Shown: positions 27,343-37,268 of the stretch, in pieces
Numbering within the stretch: position 1 is the first letter of the stretch
Layout of the letters: the number at the start of each line of letters is the position of its first letter
Source of the DNA: an uncultured Bacteroidales bacterium
GTDB taxonomy: Bacteria; Bacteroidota; Bacteroidia; Bacteroidales; FEN-979
Direction: 5' to 3'
Length of the DNA: 64,000 nucleotides
Assembly (NCBI GenBank): GCA_903837605.1
Contig: CAILVF010000013.1
Location: 1-64,000 of the forward strand
The notes under the pieces: model-generated
What the model was told of the DNA's origin: nothing
Databases searched by the model: none
Seen by the model: only the letters and a program-made list of their open reading frames with translations
Made by a program: the position numbers and the translations under genes

Positions 27343-28110
27343 ATGGGACAAAAAACCAATCCGATTGCTAACCGTCTAGGCATAATCCGCGGCTGGGATT
27401 CCAACTGGTTTGGCGGAAAAACCTTCGAGAGCAAATTAGTCGAAGATGATAAGATCCGCAAGTATCTGCATGCACGTCTTTCAAAGGCCGGCATCTCGAA
27501 GATCGTTATCGAGCGCACCCTGAAGCTTGTGACTGTGACTATCCATACTGCAAGGCCGGGGATTATCATCGGTAAAGGCGGGCAGGAAGTTGACAAGTTG
27601 AAGGAAGAGCTGAAAAAGATCACCAAGAAGGAGATCCAGATCAATATATCCGAGATCAAGCGGCCTGAACTGGATGCAGTTATTGTAGCCAATACAGTTG
27701 CCAGCCAGATTGAAGGGCGTATTTCGTATCGCAGGGCGATAAAAACTTCTATAGCATCAGCTATACGTATCGGTGCCGAAGGGATCAAGGTTATGATCTC
27801 CGGCCGTTTGGGCGGAGCTGAAATGGCCCGCCGGGAACAGTATAAAGAAGGACGAATTCCTTTACATACTTTCCGTGCCGACATTGATTATGCTACTGCT
27901 GAAGCGCATACTACCTACGGGCGTATCGGGATCAAAGTCTGGATATGCAAAGGCGAGATCTACGGGAAACCCGAACTGGTTCCCAGCACTTCAACTGCCA
28001 AGCTGAAACCTTCCCAGCAACGTCCGAAAGGCGGCAGCCCCAGGCCCGACAGGGACAGGGACAGAGGCAGGGACAGGGACAGAAATGACAAACCCCGTTT
28101 CAGAAAATAA
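27343..28110 (+). CDS. rpsC: 30S ribosomal protein S3
   Basis: S3 of 255 residues, part of the mRNA entry helicase. The KH motif [16 protein letters not shown] and the C-terminal IGIKVWI are present. The last 33 residues are an added tail with alternating Asp-Arg pairs, encoded by a GACAGG microsatellite at about 28049-28086, which may vary in length between strains. Confidence 0.98.
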   Translation: MGQKTNPIANRLGIIRGWDSNWFGGKTFESKLVEDDKIRKYLHARLSKAGISKIVIERTLKLVTVTIHTARPGIIIGKGGQEVDKLKEELKKITKKEIQINISEIKRPELDAVIVANTVASQIEGRISYRRAIKTSIASAIRIGAEGIKVMISGRLGGAEMARREQYKEGRIPLHTFRADIDYATAEAHTTYGRIGIKVWICKGEIYGKPELVPSTSTAKLKPSQQRPKGGSPRPDRDRDRGRDRDRNDKPRFRK

Positions 28111-28140
28111 CAGAAAGAACAACAATAATATATCTGAATA

Positions 28141-28569
28141 ATGTTACAGCCAAAGAAGACTAAGTACAGGAAACAGCAGAAGGGTAAGATGAAAGGTAAC
28201 GCACAGCGCGGCCATCAGATTGCATTCGGCTCTTTCGGTCTCAAAACTCTTGACGAAGCATGGATCACCGGCCGCCAGATAGAAGCAGCCCGTCAGGCAA
28301 TCACGCGTCATATGAAACGTGAAGGGCAGATGTGGATCCGGATCTTCCCCGATAAACCGGTAACCAAGAAACCGGCGGAAGTGCGTATGGGTAAAGGAAA
28401 AGGAGCACCCGAGTATTTTGTAGCCAGGGTAAACCCCGGCCGCATCATGTTCGAAATCGATGGAGTATCCGAAGTCATAGCAAAGGAAGCTTTGCGCCTT
28501 GGAGCCCAGAAAATGCCCGTCCATTGTAAGATAGTAATGCGCCGCGATTTCGCCGAAGGTCAAGCATAA
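28141..28569 (+). CDS. rplP: 50S ribosomal protein L16
   Basis: L16 of 142 residues, at the A-site tRNA corridor. [16 protein letters not shown] and the [14 protein letters not shown] loop are diagnostic. Confidence 0.98.
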   Translation: MLQPKKTKYRKQQKGKMKGNAQRGHQIAFGSFGLKTLDEAWITGRQIEAARQAITRHMKREGQMWIRIFPDKPVTKKPAEVRMGKGKGAPEYFVARVNPGRIMFEIDGVSEVIAKEALRLGAQKMPVHCKIVMRRDFAEGQA

Positions 28570-28611
28570 ATTGTTTTAGCCAGAAGCTATCGCAGATTAA
28601 AACAGAAAGAA

Positions 28612-28833
28612 ATGGAACAAAAAGTAATCAGAGAGTTCACCACCGGTGAGATCGTCGAAAGACTGGACGAGGAAAAAAGGCAGCTGTCGAAGCTGAAGCT
28701 CAACCACGCCGTTTCACCACTGGAAAATCCCAATAAGATCAAGGCTTATCGCAAAACCATAGCACGCCTTGAAACCGAATTGCGCCGCCGCGTTCTTGGT
28801 GGTGAAAAAATCGTAAAGCCTGTAAAGCATTAA
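28612..28833 (+). CDS. rpmC: 50S ribosomal protein L29
   Basis: L29 of 73 residues, a two-helix protein at the tunnel exit next to L23. REFTTGEIVERLDEEKRQLSKL then KLNHAVSPLENPNKIKAYRK fit the family. Confidence 0.95.
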   Translation: MEQKVIREFTTGEIVERLDEEKRQLSKLKLNHAVSPLENPNKIKAYRKTIARLETELRRRVLGGEKIVKPVKH

Positions 28834-28836
28834 TTT

Positions 28837-29094
28837 ATGGAAAGCAGAAAACTCAGAAAGGAAAAGATCGGGGTGGTGATCAGCAATAAAATGGAAAAGT
28901 CCATTGTTGTTGAGGTCGAGAGAAAAGTAAAGCACCCGAAATACGGAAAGTTCGTAAAGAAGTCGTCAAGCTTTATGGCTCATGATGAGAAGGGGGAATG
29001 CAGCGAAGGTGATAAAGTGCGTATCGCAGAAACCCGTCCGTTAAGCAAGAATAAGTGTTGGAGACTTGTCGAAATCATTGAAAAGGTTAAATAG
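28837..29094 (+). CDS. rpsQ: 30S ribosomal protein S17
   Basis: S17 of 85 residues, a primary 16S rRNA binder. [18 protein letters not shown] and [18 protein letters not shown] are family signatures. 3 bp after rpmC. Confidence 0.97.
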   Translation: MESRKLRKEKIGVVISNKMEKSIVVEVERKVKHPKYGKFVKKSSSFMAHDEKGECSEGDKVRIAETRPLSKNKCWRLVEIIEKVK

Positions 29095-29096
29095 CC

Positions 29097-29465
29097 ATGA
29101 TACAGCAAGAGTCAAGATTAACAGTAGCAGATAACAGCGGCGCAAAGGAAGTACTTTGTATAAAGGTACTTGGCGGAACGCGTAAACGTTATGCCTCGGT
29201 AGGCGACAGGATTATCGTGACCGTAAAAAATGCTCTGCCTTCAGGCAACATTAAAAAAGGGACCGTATCCAAAGCCGTGGTCGTTCGCACCACCAAGGAA
29301 ATACGCCGGGCCGATGGTTCATACATCAGCTTCGATGATAATGCAGTAGTACTGCTGAATAATACCGGAGAACTGATAGGCACCCGTATCTTCGGACCGG
29401 TTGCCCGCGAACTCCGTGAAAAACAATTTATGAAAATAGTTTCATTGGCACCCGAAGTGCTATAA
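29097..29465 (+). CDS. rplN: 50S ribosomal protein L14
   Basis: L14 of 122 residues, at the intersubunit face. [19 protein letters not shown] and the [13 protein letters not shown]-terminal motif are diagnostic. It starts 2 bp after the rpsQ stop codon. Confidence 0.98.
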   Translation: MIQQESRLTVADNSGAKEVLCIKVLGGTRKRYASVGDRIIVTVKNALPSGNIKKGTVSKAVVVRTTKEIRRADGSYISFDDNAVVLLNNTGELIGTRIFGPVARELREKQFMKIVSLAPEVL

Positions 29466-29477
29466 CAGAATTCAACC

Positions 29478-29801
29478 ATGCAGAAGAGATTACATATCCG
29501 CAAAGGTGATACAGTGATGGTCATTGCAGGCGATTCCAAAGGCCAGCAGGGCAAGGTGCTGAATGTCAACATCGATAAAGAGTTGGCCATTGTGGAAAGC
29601 GTAAATATGGTTTCAAAACACACGAAACCAAACGCAAAGAGCCCACAGGGCGGTATCGTTAAGAAGGAAGCTCCGGTCAATGTTTCAAACCTGAAAGTTA
29701 TTGATAACACCGGGAAACCTGCCCGTACAGGAAAGAAAATCGACAGCAAGACCGGAAAATTGGTTCGTTATTCTAAAAAATCAGGGGAGGTAATAAAGTA
29801 A
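29478..29801 (+). CDS. rplX: 50S ribosomal protein L24
   Basis: L24 of 107 residues with a KOW motif ([19 protein letters not shown]), an assembly initiator of the large subunit. The stop shares one base with the start of rplE (TAATG). Confidence 0.97.
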   Translation: MQKRLHIRKGDTVMVIAGDSKGQQGKVLNVNIDKELAIVESVNMVSKHTKPNAKSPQGGIVKKEAPVNVSNLKVIDNTGKPARTGKKIDSKTGKLVRYSKKSGEVIK

Positions 29802-30352
29802 TGGCTTACATACCGAGATTAAAGGAAAAGTATCAGAAGGAAGTTGTTCCTGCATTAATGAGTCAGTTCAGTTATAAGAACCATATGCAGGTTCCCAGGA
29901 TCACCAAGATCTGTCTGAACCAGGGTTTGGGTATCGCCAACACCGACCGTAAATTCATTGATAACGGCCTGAGTGAAATGACCTTGATCACAGGTCAGAA
30001 GGCAGTTCCCACGAAATCCAGGAAAGATATTTCAAACTTCAAGTTGAGAAAAGGAAATGCTATCGGAGTCAGGGTTACCCTGAGAGGAGAACGCATGTAT
30101 GAATTCCTCGATCGCCTCGTAGCTGTTGCTCTTCCGCGTGTTCGCGATTTCCGCGGAGTGAATGACAAAGGTTTCGACGGAAGGGGCAATTATACAGTCG
30201 GCATCACCGAACAGATCATCTTTCCGGAGATCGATATCGACAAGGTGACCAAGATCAACGGTCTTGACATCACTTTCGTGACTACTGCGAATACCGACCG
30301 CGAAGCCCTGGCACTGTTAAAAGAATTCGGGATACCATTTAAAACAAGATAA
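29801..30352 (+). CDS. rplE: 50S ribosomal protein L5
   Basis: L5 of 183 residues, binds 5S rRNA in the central protuberance. The family segments [15 protein letters not shown] and [14 protein letters not shown] are present. It overlaps rplX by one base. Confidence 0.98.
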   Translation: MAYIPRLKEKYQKEVVPALMSQFSYKNHMQVPRITKICLNQGLGIANTDRKFIDNGLSEMTLITGQKAVPTKSRKDISNFKLRKGNAIGVRVTLRGERMYEFLDRLVAVALPRVRDFRGVNDKGFDGRGNYTVGITEQIIFPEIDIDKVTKINGLDITFVTTANTDREALALLKEFGIPFKTR

Positions 30353-30356
30353 TATC

Positions 30357-30626
30357 ATGGCAAAAGAATCCATTAAATCCAGGGAAGTTAAAAGAGAGCG
30401 CCTTGTAGCAAAATTTGCTGAAAAGCGGAAAGCTCTGAAAGAAGCAGGCGATTATACCGCACTTCAGAAACTTCCGAAGAACGCTTCCCCGGTACGTCTG
30501 CACAATCGTTGCAAACTCACCGGAAGGCCTAAAGGCTATATGAGACTCTTCGGGATTTCGCGTATCAACTTCCGCGAAATGGCCAACAACGGCCTCATCC
30601 CAGGCGTTAAGAAAGCCAGCTGGTAA
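30357..30626 (+). CDS. rpsN: 30S ribosomal protein S14, zinc-free form
   Basis: S14 of 89 residues, the long form lacking the four zinc Cys. Only one Cys remains, in [12 protein letters not shown]. The C-terminal [18 protein letters not shown] is typical. It starts 4 bp after rplE. Confidence 0.97.
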   Translation: MAKESIKSREVKRERLVAKFAEKRKALKEAGDYTALQKLPKNASPVRLHNRCKLTGRPKGYMRLFGISRINFREMANNGLIPGVKKASW

Positions 30627-30662
30627 TTTGAATAGATTATTAACAAACAGATACAGAATAAA

Positions 30663-31061
30663 ATGGTTACTGATCCCATTGCAGATTATTTGACGAGAAT
30701 AAGGAATGCCGTGATGGCAAACCACCGGGTCGTAGAAATCCCGAAATCCAAAATCAAGGAAGATATCACCCGCATTCTTTTCGAAAAAGGTTATATCCTG
30801 AATTTCAAGGTTGAAAACGAACCCCGTCCGGGAATTATAAAAATTGCTTTGAAGTACCATCCGGTCACAAAGCTTTCAGCTCTCAACTCATTGGTAAGGG
30901 TCTCCAAGCCCGGTCTGAGGAAGTATGTCGACAGCGACAGCCTGCCACGTGTACTGAACGGACTTGGAATAGCAATCCTTTCCACTTCTCAGGGAGTAAT
31001 GACGGATAAAGAAGCGCGTACCAAGAGAATTGGCGGCGAAGTATTATGTTACATTAGTTAA
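30663..31061 (+). CDS. rpsH: 30S ribosomal protein S8
   Basis: S8 of 132 residues, a primary binder of 16S rRNA helix 21 and the autoregulator of the spc operon in E. coli. VTDPIADYLTRIRNA and GIAILSTSQGVMTD are family signatures. Confidence 0.98.
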   Translation: MVTDPIADYLTRIRNAVMANHRVVEIPKSKIKEDITRILFEKGYILNFKVENEPRPGIIKIALKYHPVTKLSALNSLVRVSKPGLRKYVDSDSLPRVLNGLGIAILSTSQGVMTDKEARTKRIGGEVLCYIS

Positions 31062-31063
31062 TC

Positions 31064-31069
31064 AGGAGG
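31064..31069 (+). promoter_or_regulatory. rplF: Strong Shine-Dalgarno AGGAGG deciding the rplF start
   Basis: AGGAGG ends 8 bp before the ATG at 31078. Such a strong site is unusual in this window and excludes an in-frame upstream start inside rpsH. Confidence 0.75.
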
Positions 31070-31077
31070 TTCAGTAT

Positions 31078-31635
31078 ATGTCAAGAATTGGAAAACTTCC
31101 CATTGCAATACCAGGCGGTGTTAAGGTAACGGTATCTGATACCAACCTGGTGACCGTGACAGGTAAGCTTGGTGAACTAACCCAGCAGATCGACCCGAAA
31201 ATCACGATCAAAATTGAAGAAAACACGGTATTTGTTCAGCGGAATTCCGACGCAAAGGACGACCGTTCAAAGCATGGCCTTTACAGGTCACTTCTGTCAA
31301 ACATGATCAAAGGTGTAAGCGAGGGGTTTACCATTGTCCAGGAAATGGTTGGTGTGGGTTATAAAGCTACGTCGACCGGACAGTTACTGGAGCTCTCTCT
31401 GGGTTTTTCACATAACCTGATGCTTGAGCTTCCAATAGAAGTATCTGTACAGACCACCGCGGAAAAAGGTAAAAACCCGACCATAATCCTGAAGTCTCAC
31501 GACAAGCAGCTTATCGGCCAGGTAGCCTCCAAGATCCGCTCATTCCGCAAACCGGAGCCATACAAAGGCAAGGGTATCCGCTTCCAGGGAGAAGAGATCA
31601 AGAAGAAAGCAGGGAAATCCGCTGCAGGAGCATAA
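31078..31635 (+). CDS. rplF: 50S ribosomal protein L6
   Basis: L6 of 185 residues, near the sarcin-ricin loop. It starts MSRIGKLPIAIPGGV, the normal L6 N-terminus; the C-terminal motif KPEPYKGKGIRF is conserved. An in-frame start 48 bp upstream would overlap rpsH and add non-homologous residues, so it is rejected. Confidence 0.98.
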   Translation: MSRIGKLPIAIPGGVKVTVSDTNLVTVTGKLGELTQQIDPKITIKIEENTVFVQRNSDAKDDRSKHGLYRSLLSNMIKGVSEGFTIVQEMVGVGYKATSTGQLLELSLGFSHNLMLELPIEVSVQTTAEKGKNPTIILKSHDKQLIGQVASKIRSFRKPEPYKGKGIRFQGEEIKKKAGKSAAGA

Positions 31636-31665
31636 TATTCATCATAAGATTAAATTCAGAACAGA

Positions 31666-32028
31666 ATGATTACCAGTAGAAAAAAAGATTTTCGCAGGTT
31701 CAGGATCAAGAAAAGGATACGCAAAGTCGTAGAAGGGACACCTGACAGGCCTCGCATGACGGTATTCAGAAGCACCAAGTCAATCTACGTCCAGCTTATT
31801 GATGATCTGGCAAAGAAGACATTGCTTTCTGCATCATCTGCCGAAAAGGCGGTGAAAAGTGCCAAGGGTACCAAAACGGAGATTGCCAAGCTGGTCGGTA
31901 AAAGTATTGCCGAAAAAGCGATTCAGGCAGGGATCTCCTCGGTAGTTTTTGACAGAAACGGATATTTATATCATGGCAGGGTGAAAGCTTTGGCTGATGC
32001 AGCCAGAGAAGGCGGCCTTAAATTCTAA
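31666..32028 (+). CDS. rplR: 50S ribosomal protein L18
   Basis: L18 of 120 residues, binds 5S r[22 protein letters not shown] and the final [19 protein letters not shown] are diagnostic. Confidence 0.98.
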   Translation: MITSRKKDFRRFRIKKRIRKVVEGTPDRPRMTVFRSTKSIYVQLIDDLAKKTLLSASSAEKAVKSAKGTKTEIAKLVGKSIAEKAIQAGISSVVFDRNGYLYHGRVKALADAAREGGLKF

Positions 32029-32034
32029 TCAGGT

Positions 32035-32553
32035 ATGACAAACGTTAACGTAAAGAGAGTAAAATCAAGCGAAATTGAGTTCAAAGACCGCCTGGTCAGC
32101 ATCCAGAGGGTGACAAAAGTGACCAAGGGCGGGCGTACATTCAGTTTCTCGGCCATCGTAGTGGTGGGTAATGAAAACGGTGTAGTCGGTTACGGACTTG
32201 GAAAAGCAAAGGAAGTAACAGCTGCGATCGCCAAAGGTATCGACGATGCAAAGAAGAACCTGATTAAAGTTCCGATTCTTAAAAGTACTATTCCCCACGA
32301 ACAACTCGGGAAATACAGCGGAGCACTGGTTTTTCTGAAACCTGCAGCCCCTGGTACAGGAGTAATCGCAGGTGGTGCAATGCGTGCCGTACTCGAAAGT
32401 GTCGGTATTAAAGATGTGCTGGCTAAATCAAAGGGTTCATCGAATCCCCACAGTGTTGTAAAAGCCACTATCAATGCATTGATCAAGATGCGCGATCCAT
32501 ACACTATTGCCCAGCTGCGTGGTATCGATATGGATAAAGTATTTAACGGTTAA
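32035..32553 (+). CDS. rpsE: 30S ribosomal protein S5
   Basis: S5 of 172 residues, involved in fidelity and mRNA unwinding. [30 protein letters not shown] and [14 protein letters not shown] are conserved. 6 bp after rplR. Confidence 0.98.
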   Translation: MTNVNVKRVKSSEIEFKDRLVSIQRVTKVTKGGRTFSFSAIVVVGNENGVVGYGLGKAKEVTAAIAKGIDDAKKNLIKVPILKSTIPHEQLGKYSGALVFLKPAAPGTGVIAGGAMRAVLESVGIKDVLAKSKGSSNPHSVVKATINALIKMRDPYTIAQLRGIDMDKVFNG

Positions 32554-32575
32554 GAAATTGCAAAGCATAGAAGCA

Positions 32576-32755
32576 ATGAAGAAGATCAAAATAACACAGG
32601 TTCGCAGTGGCATCGGACACACCTTACGCCAGAAACGTACTCTTGAAGCACTCGGGCTTAAGCGTATCCGCCATTCTGTGGAACATGAAGCAACCCCCCA
32701 GATCCTGGGCATGGTTGAAAAAGTGAAACATCTCGTAAAATTTGAAGAAGTTTAA
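32576..32755 (+). CDS. rpmD: 50S ribosomal protein L30
   Basis: L30 of 59 residues. The start MKKIKITQVRSGIG at 32576 is the normal N-terminus; an upstream in-frame extension overlapping rpsE is rejected. LEALGLKRIRHSVEH is the family motif. Confidence 0.96.
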   Translation: MKKIKITQVRSGIGHTLRQKRTLEALGLKRIRHSVEHEATPQILGMVEKVKHLVKFEEV

Positions 32756-32775
32756 TCTCTGATAAGTATAATAAC

Positions 32776-33222
32776 ATGGATTTAAGTAATCTTAAACCGG
32801 CAGAAGGTTCTATAAAGAAAGAAAAGCGTATCGGCAGGGGCCAGGGTTCAGGCCATGGCGGAACATCAACCCGTGGTCATAAAGGCGCAAAATCCCGTTC
32901 CGGTTACTCAAAGAAACTGGGTTATGAAGGCGGACAGATGTCTCTGGTACGCCGTGTCCCCAAGTTCGGATTCAAGAATTTCAACCGCGTTGAATATAAA
33001 GGGATCAACCTGGATACACTGCAGCAACTCAGCGAAAAGAAAAACATCCTGGTTATGGGCGTAGATACCCTCATTGAGGCAGGATTCATTTCCAAGAGAG
33101 ATAAAGTGAAGATCCTCGGGCGCGGAGAACTGAAAGCCAAACTGGAAATTACAGCTCATGCTTTCTCTGCAACAGCAAAGAAAGCCATTGAAGATTTAGG
33201 CGGAATAGCAAACACACTTTAA
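32776..33222 (+). CDS. rplO: 50S ribosomal protein L15
   Basis: L15 of 148 residues, a late assembly protein. RIGRGQGSGHGGTSTRGHKG and YEGGQMSLVRRVPKFGF are diagnostic. 10 bp before secY. Confidence 0.98.
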   Translation: MDLSNLKPAEGSIKKEKRIGRGQGSGHGGTSTRGHKGAKSRSGYSKKLGYEGGQMSLVRRVPKFGFKNFNRVEYKGINLDTLQQLSEKKNILVMGVDTLIEAGFISKRDKVKILGRGELKAKLEITAHAFSATAKKAIEDLGGIANTL

Positions 33223-33232
33223 ACCTGTTTGA

Positions 33233-34600
33233 ATGAAAAAACTGATTCAAACCATCAGGAACATCTGGAAAATTGACGATCTGCGAAAGAGGATCTTGTA
33301 TACCATTGGTATCCTGCTGATCTATCGTTTCGGAGCTCATGTCGTACTTCCCGGTGTAGACCCCGGCATGCTGCAAAACCTTCAGAACCAGTCGAAGCAG
33401 GGTTTACTCGGGCTTCTGAATATGTTCTCGGGTGGTGCCTTCGCAAATGCATCTATTTTTGCACTCGGTATCATGCCTTACATCTCGGCATCAATCGTAA
33501 TGCAGTTACTCGGTATGGCAATCCCGTACTTCCAGAAACTTCAGAAAGAAGGTGAAAGCGGGAGGAAGAAAATAAACCAGATCACACGTTACCTTACCGT
33601 GGTCATCCTTATCCTCCAGTCACCTGCATACATAGCAAATCTCGTTTCCCAGCTTCCGTCTGAGGCTGTCTATCCTTTCAGTCCGAACTTCTCCCATCAT
33701 TCGGTCTTCTCATTTTTCGGTATCATGTCCATCATGATCCTGACTGCCGGTTCCATGTTTATCATGTGGCTGGGAGAGAGGATCACCGATAAGGGGATCG
33801 GAAACGGTATTTCACTGATCATCATGATCGGTATCATCGCAAGGTTGCCATTCTCCCTGGTTGGGGAACTTGTTTCAAGAATGGAACAGAAAGGCGGCGG
33901 GCTTGTCTTCTTTGTAGTCGAACTTGCCTTCCTTGTTCTGGTTATCCTTGTTACAATACTCCTGGTGCAGGGAACGAGGAAGATTCCCGTGCAGTATGCC
34001 AAAAGAATTGTCGGCAACAAACAATACGGTGGGGTCAGGCAGTATATACCCTTAAAAGTCAATGCTGCAGGTGTCATGCCAATCATTTTTGCGCAGGCAA
34101 TCATGTTCCTGCCGCTTACCATAGCCGGTTTTGCCAGCAGTGAAACACTTACAGGCTTTGCCAGGGTCTTTACCGACTATAACAGCCTGGCCTATAATGC
34201 CACTTTCTTTGTTCTGATCATTTTCTTCACCTATTTCTATACCGCTATTACGATCAATCCAAACCAGATGGCTGAGGATATGAAGAAGAACGGCGGATTT
34301 ATTCCCGGGGTAAAACCCGGAAAGAAAACCGGAGAGTTTATCGACAATGTGATGTCGAGGATAGTGCTCCCGGGATCTATTTTCCTTGGCTTTGTAGCCA
34401 TTATGCCCTACTTTGTAAGAACAATCGGTGTTACCAGTCAGTTCGCCCAGTTCTATGGCGGAACTTCACTGCTGATCTTAGTAGGTGTTGTACTGGATAC
34501 TTTGCAGCAGATCGAAAGCCACCTGTTGATGCGCCATTACGATGGTCTCACAAAATCGGGACGTATCAAAGGCAGGTCTTCCTATAATGTTGCAAGCTGA
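33233..34600 (+). CDS. secY: Protein translocase subunit SecY
   Basis: SecY of 455 residues, the channel of the Sec translocon in the inner membrane, with about ten hydrophobic helices. The N-terminal RFGAHVVLPGVDP, the plug-proximal GLLNMFSGGAFANASIFALG and the cytoplasmic loop around NPNQMAEDMKKNGGFIPG (contact site for SecA and the ribosome) are conserved. It lies within the spc part, 10 bp after rplO. Confidence 0.98.
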   Translation: MKKLIQTIRNIWKIDDLRKRILYTIGILLIYRFGAHVVLPGVDPGMLQNLQNQSKQGLLGLLNMFSGGAFANASIFALGIMPYISASIVMQLLGMAIPYFQKLQKEGESGRKKINQITRYLTVVILILQSPAYIANLVSQLPSEAVYPFSPNFSHHSVFSFFGIMSIMILTAGSMFIMWLGERITDKGIGNGISLIIMIGIIARLPFSLVGELVSRMEQKGGGLVFFVVELAFLVLVILVTILLVQGTRKIPVQYAKRIVGNKQYGGVRQYIPLKVNAAGVMPIIFAQAIMFLPLTIAGFASSETLTGFARVFTDYNSLAYNATFFVLIIFFTYFYTAITINPNQMAEDMKKNGGFIPGVKPGKKTGEFIDNVMSRIVLPGSIFLGFVAIMPYFVRTIGVTSQFAQFYGGTSLLILVGVVLDTLQQIESHLLMRHYDGLTKSGRIKGRSSYNVAS

Positions 34601-34620
34601 GAAACTAAATAGTAAACTGA

Positions 34621-35400
34621 ATGATATTAAAGACTGCGGAAGAAGTCGAATACCTGAGGGAAAATGCTTTAATTGTCAGCAGGACCTTAGCCGCAGTTGC
34701 GAAAGAGATCAAACCGGGTGTACAGACCAAGACACTCGATAAAATAGCCGAAGAATATATTCGGTCAGAAGGGGCGGTACCAGGTTTTAAAGGGTACCGG
34801 GGGTTTCCGGGAACCTTGTGCATCTCCCTCAATGAAGAAGTGGTGCACGGAATACCGGGAGAGAGAGTTCTTTTAAATGGTGATATTGTTTCGATCGACT
34901 GCGGATGCATGAAGCACGGTTTTTATGGCGATTCTGCCTACACTTTTCCGGTGGGGGAGATCAGCCCGGAAGTCAGACTGCTGCTTGAAAGGACGAAAGA
35001 ATCCCTGTTCAGGGCGCTTGAAGTTGCTGTTACAGGGAAACGCGTTGGAGATATAGGCGCAGCTGTCCAGGATTATGTGGAGAGCTTCGGTTATTCGGTT
35101 GTGAGAGAGCTTGTGGGGCATGGAATTGGGAAGGCCCTGCACGAGAAACCCGATATACCCAATTACGGGAAAAGGGGATCCGGGCAGAAGCTTCCTGAAG
35201 GCCTGAGCATATGTATTGAACCTATGATCAACCTGGGAACAAAAAATGTGGTGCAGGCGAGCGATGGATGGACAATACGAACCGCCGACCGAATGCCTTC
35301 AGCCCATTTTGAGCTGACTGTTGTTATCAGGAAGGAGAAAGCGGATGTACTTTCCACGTTTAAATATATTGAAGAAGTTCTAGGACCTCAACTTATATAA
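34621..35400 (+). CDS. map: Methionine aminopeptidase, type I
   Basis: Type I methionine aminopeptidase of 259 residues, removing the initiator Met from nascent proteins. The metal ligands appear in [19 protein letters not shown] (two Asp), [12 protein letters not shown] (His), and the C-terminal Glu residues in CIEPMIN and HFELTVV. It follows secY by 20 bp and ends 1 bp before infA. Confidence 0.97.
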   Translation: MILKTAEEVEYLRENALIVSRTLAAVAKEIKPGVQTKTLDKIAEEYIRSEGAVPGFKGYRGFPGTLCISLNEEVVHGIPGERVLLNGDIVSIDCGCMKHGFYGDSAYTFPVGEISPEVRLLLERTKESLFRALEVAVTGKRVGDIGAAVQDYVESFGYSVVRELVGHGIGKALHEKPDIPNYGKRGSGQKLPEGLSICIEPMINLGTKNVVQASDGWTIRTADRMPSAHFELTVVIRKEKADVLSTFKYIEEVLGPQLI

Positions 35401-35401
35401 A

Positions 35402-35620
35402 ATGTCAAAACAAGCGTCAATTCAGCAGGACGGCACTGTCGTCGAATCCCTGGGAAATGCAATGTTCAGGGTGGAACTCGAGAACGGACATGTTATAACT
35501 GCACATATCTCAGGTAAAATGAGGATGCATTACATCAAGATCCTCCCGGGCGATAAAGTCCGCATTGAAATGTCACCGTATGATTTGACTAAAGGAAGAA
35601 TAACATTCCGCTATCAATAG
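35402..35620 (+). CDS. infA: Translation initiation factor IF-1
   Basis: IF-1 of 72 residues, an OB-fold factor that binds the A site during initiation. [15 protein letters not shown]-like segment (here [15 protein letters not shown]) and [16 protein letters not shown]-like C-terminus are typical. One base separates it from map. Confidence 0.97.
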   Translation: MSKQASIQQDGTVVESLGNAMFRVELENGHVITAHISGKMRMHYIKILPGDKVRIEMSPYDLTKGRITFRYQ

Positions 35621-35637
35621 AAAAAAAGAAAAGTAAA

Positions 35638-35754
35638 ATGAAAGTCAGAACATCAATTAAGAAAAGGTCGGCCGACTGCAAGATCGTCCGTCGAAAAGGG
35701 GTCTTGTACGTGATCAACAAGAAGAACCCTAAATTCAAGCAAAGACAAGGATAA
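35638..35754 (+). CDS. rpmJ: 50S ribosomal protein L36, zinc-free form
   Basis: L36 of 38 residues, starting [20 protein letters not shown] and ending NPKFKQRQG. Only one Cys is present, so this is the zinc-free form; the usual CxxC, Cys and His ligands are lost. It is too short for many gene finders but is in its normal place between infA and rpsM. Confidence 0.95.
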   Translation: MKVRTSIKKRSADCKIVRRKGVLYVINKKNPKFKQRQG

Positions 35755-35775
35755 TTAAAATTAAATAAAGCATAT

Positions 35776-36156
35776 ATGGCCAGAATTGCAGGTATTGATT
35801 TACCTAAACAAAAAAGGGGAGAAATTGGTCTAACCTATATTTATGGTATCGGCAGAAGCACGGCCCAGAGCATTCTTACTGAGGCTGGTGTTGACTGGAA
35901 TAAAAAGGTTCAGGACTGGAATGATGATGAGCAGAATAAAATCCGTGCCATCATCAATGATAAATACAAGATCGAGGGTGCACTTCGTTCGGAAGTCCAG
36001 ATGAACATTAAGCGGCTAATGGATATCGGCAGTTACCGTGGCATCCGCCACCGTATCGGCCTGCCAGTGCGCGGGCAAAGTACCAAGAACAACGCCCGTA
36101 CCCGTAAAGGCCGCAAAAAGACTGTTGCCAACAAGAAAAAGGCAACCAAGGGTTAA
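35776..36156 (+). CDS. rpsM: 30S ribosomal protein S13
   Basis: S13 of 126 residues, contacts the large subunit from the head. [20 protein letters not shown] and [20 protein letters not shown] are diagnostic. Confidence 0.98.
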   Translation: MARIAGIDLPKQKRGEIGLTYIYGIGRSTAQSILTEAGVDWNKKVQDWNDDEQNKIRAIINDKYKIEGALRSEVQMNIKRLMDIGSYRGIRHRIGLPVRGQSTKNNARTRKGRKKTVANKKKATKG

Positions 36157-36201
36157 TGGTTAATCCTTCATGGTTTTTAAGAATTGAAGTAATAGTGTAA
36201 T

Positions 36202-36591
36202 ATGGCAAAGACTGAAAAAAGTTCAAAGAAAAGGGTTGTAAAGGTAGATGCAATAGGCAGGGCTTATATTAATGCCTCCTTTAACAATCTCATAATTTCA
36301 TTAACCAATAATGCCGGTCAGGTGATTTCCTGGTCGTCGGCCGGTAAAATGGGTTTCAAGGGTTCGAAGAAGAACACCCCGTATGCTGCCCAGATGGCTG
36401 CAACAGATGCTGCAAAGACTGCTTATGACCTGGGTCTTCGCAAGGTGAAGGTGTTTATTAAAGGACCCGGAGCCGGGCGTGAATCAGCCATGCGTACCAT
36501 CCATGCTGCAGGCATTGAAGTAACGGAGATCATGGATATCACTCCGCTTCCTCATAACGGTTGCCGCCCTCCAAAACGCAGGCGTGTATAA
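36202..36591 (+). CDS. rpsK: 30S ribosomal protein S11
   Basis: S11 of 129 residues, on the platform. [19 protein letters not shown] and the C-terminal [20 protein letters not shown] end (here [16 protein letters not shown]) are conserved. Confidence 0.98.
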   Translation: MAKTEKSSKKRVVKVDAIGRAYINASFNNLIISLTNNAGQVISWSSAGKMGFKGSKKNTPYAAQMAATDAAKTAYDLGLRKVKVFIKGPGAGRESAMRTIHAAGIEVTEIMDITPLPHNGCRPPKRRRV

Positions 36592-36622
36592 TCTGAATTA
36601 ATCATAAATAACATTCGATACC

Positions 36623-37228
36623 ATGGCAAGATATATTGGGCCGAAATCAAGAATTGCAAGAAAGTTCCGGGATCCTATCTACGGACCTGACAAAAGTTAC
36701 GAAAAGAAAAATTACCCTCCGGGGATGCACGGCCAAACCAAACGGCGCGCAAAGGCTTCAGAATATGGAACCCAGCTGATGGAGAAGCAGAAAGCCAAAT
36801 ATACGTACGGTATCCTGGAAAGACAATTCAGGAATATCTTTAACAAAGCTTCTCATAAAGGTGGTATTACAGGCGAAGTACTGCTTCAGCTTATTGAATC
36901 ACGGCTTGACAATACGGTATACCGCCTGGGTATCGCGCCTACCAGGGATGGTGCCCGCCAGCTTATCGGTCACAGGCATATCATGGTTAACGGTAAAGTC
37001 GTTAATATTCCTTCTTATGAACTTCGCCCCGGCGATTTAATCGCTGTTCGCGAACGCTCAAAATCCATGGAAGTGATTACCGACTCACTCAGCGGCAGAG
37101 GCAGCCAGTATCCCTGGCTTGAATGGGATGCAAATCTTATGACCGGAAAATTTATGAACTACCCTGAACGTTCGCAGATCCCTGAAAATATCAAGGAACA
37201 GCTGATCGTCGAATTGTATTCGAAGTAA
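36623..37228 (+). CDS. rpsD: 30S ribosomal protein S4
   Basis: S4 of 201 residues, an assembly initiator and repressor of the alpha operon in E. coli. The S4 RNA-binding domain has [20 protein letters not shown] and [20 protein letters not shown]. The N-terminus lacks the zinc-type Cys cluster. Confidence 0.98.
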   Translation: MARYIGPKSRIARKFRDPIYGPDKSYEKKNYPPGMHGQTKRRAKASEYGTQLMEKQKAKYTYGILERQFRNIFNKASHKGGITGEVLLQLIESRLDNTVYRLGIAPTRDGARQLIGHRHIMVNGKVVNIPSYELRPGDLIAVRERSKSMEVITDSLSGRGSQYPWLEWDANLMTGKFMNYPERSQIPENIKEQLIVELYSK

Positions 37229-37268
37229 CGGGAATTCATTTTGATATAAACCTTTTAAACAAAGTATT

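Noticed and set aside
27327-27884. Long open frame on the minus strand opposite rpsC
   Set aside because: It lies fully within the S3 coding sequence and shows no recognisable family features.
31030-31077. Upstream in-frame start for L6
   Set aside because: It overlaps rpsH, adds residues not found in L6, and the AGGAGG site points to ATG at 31078.
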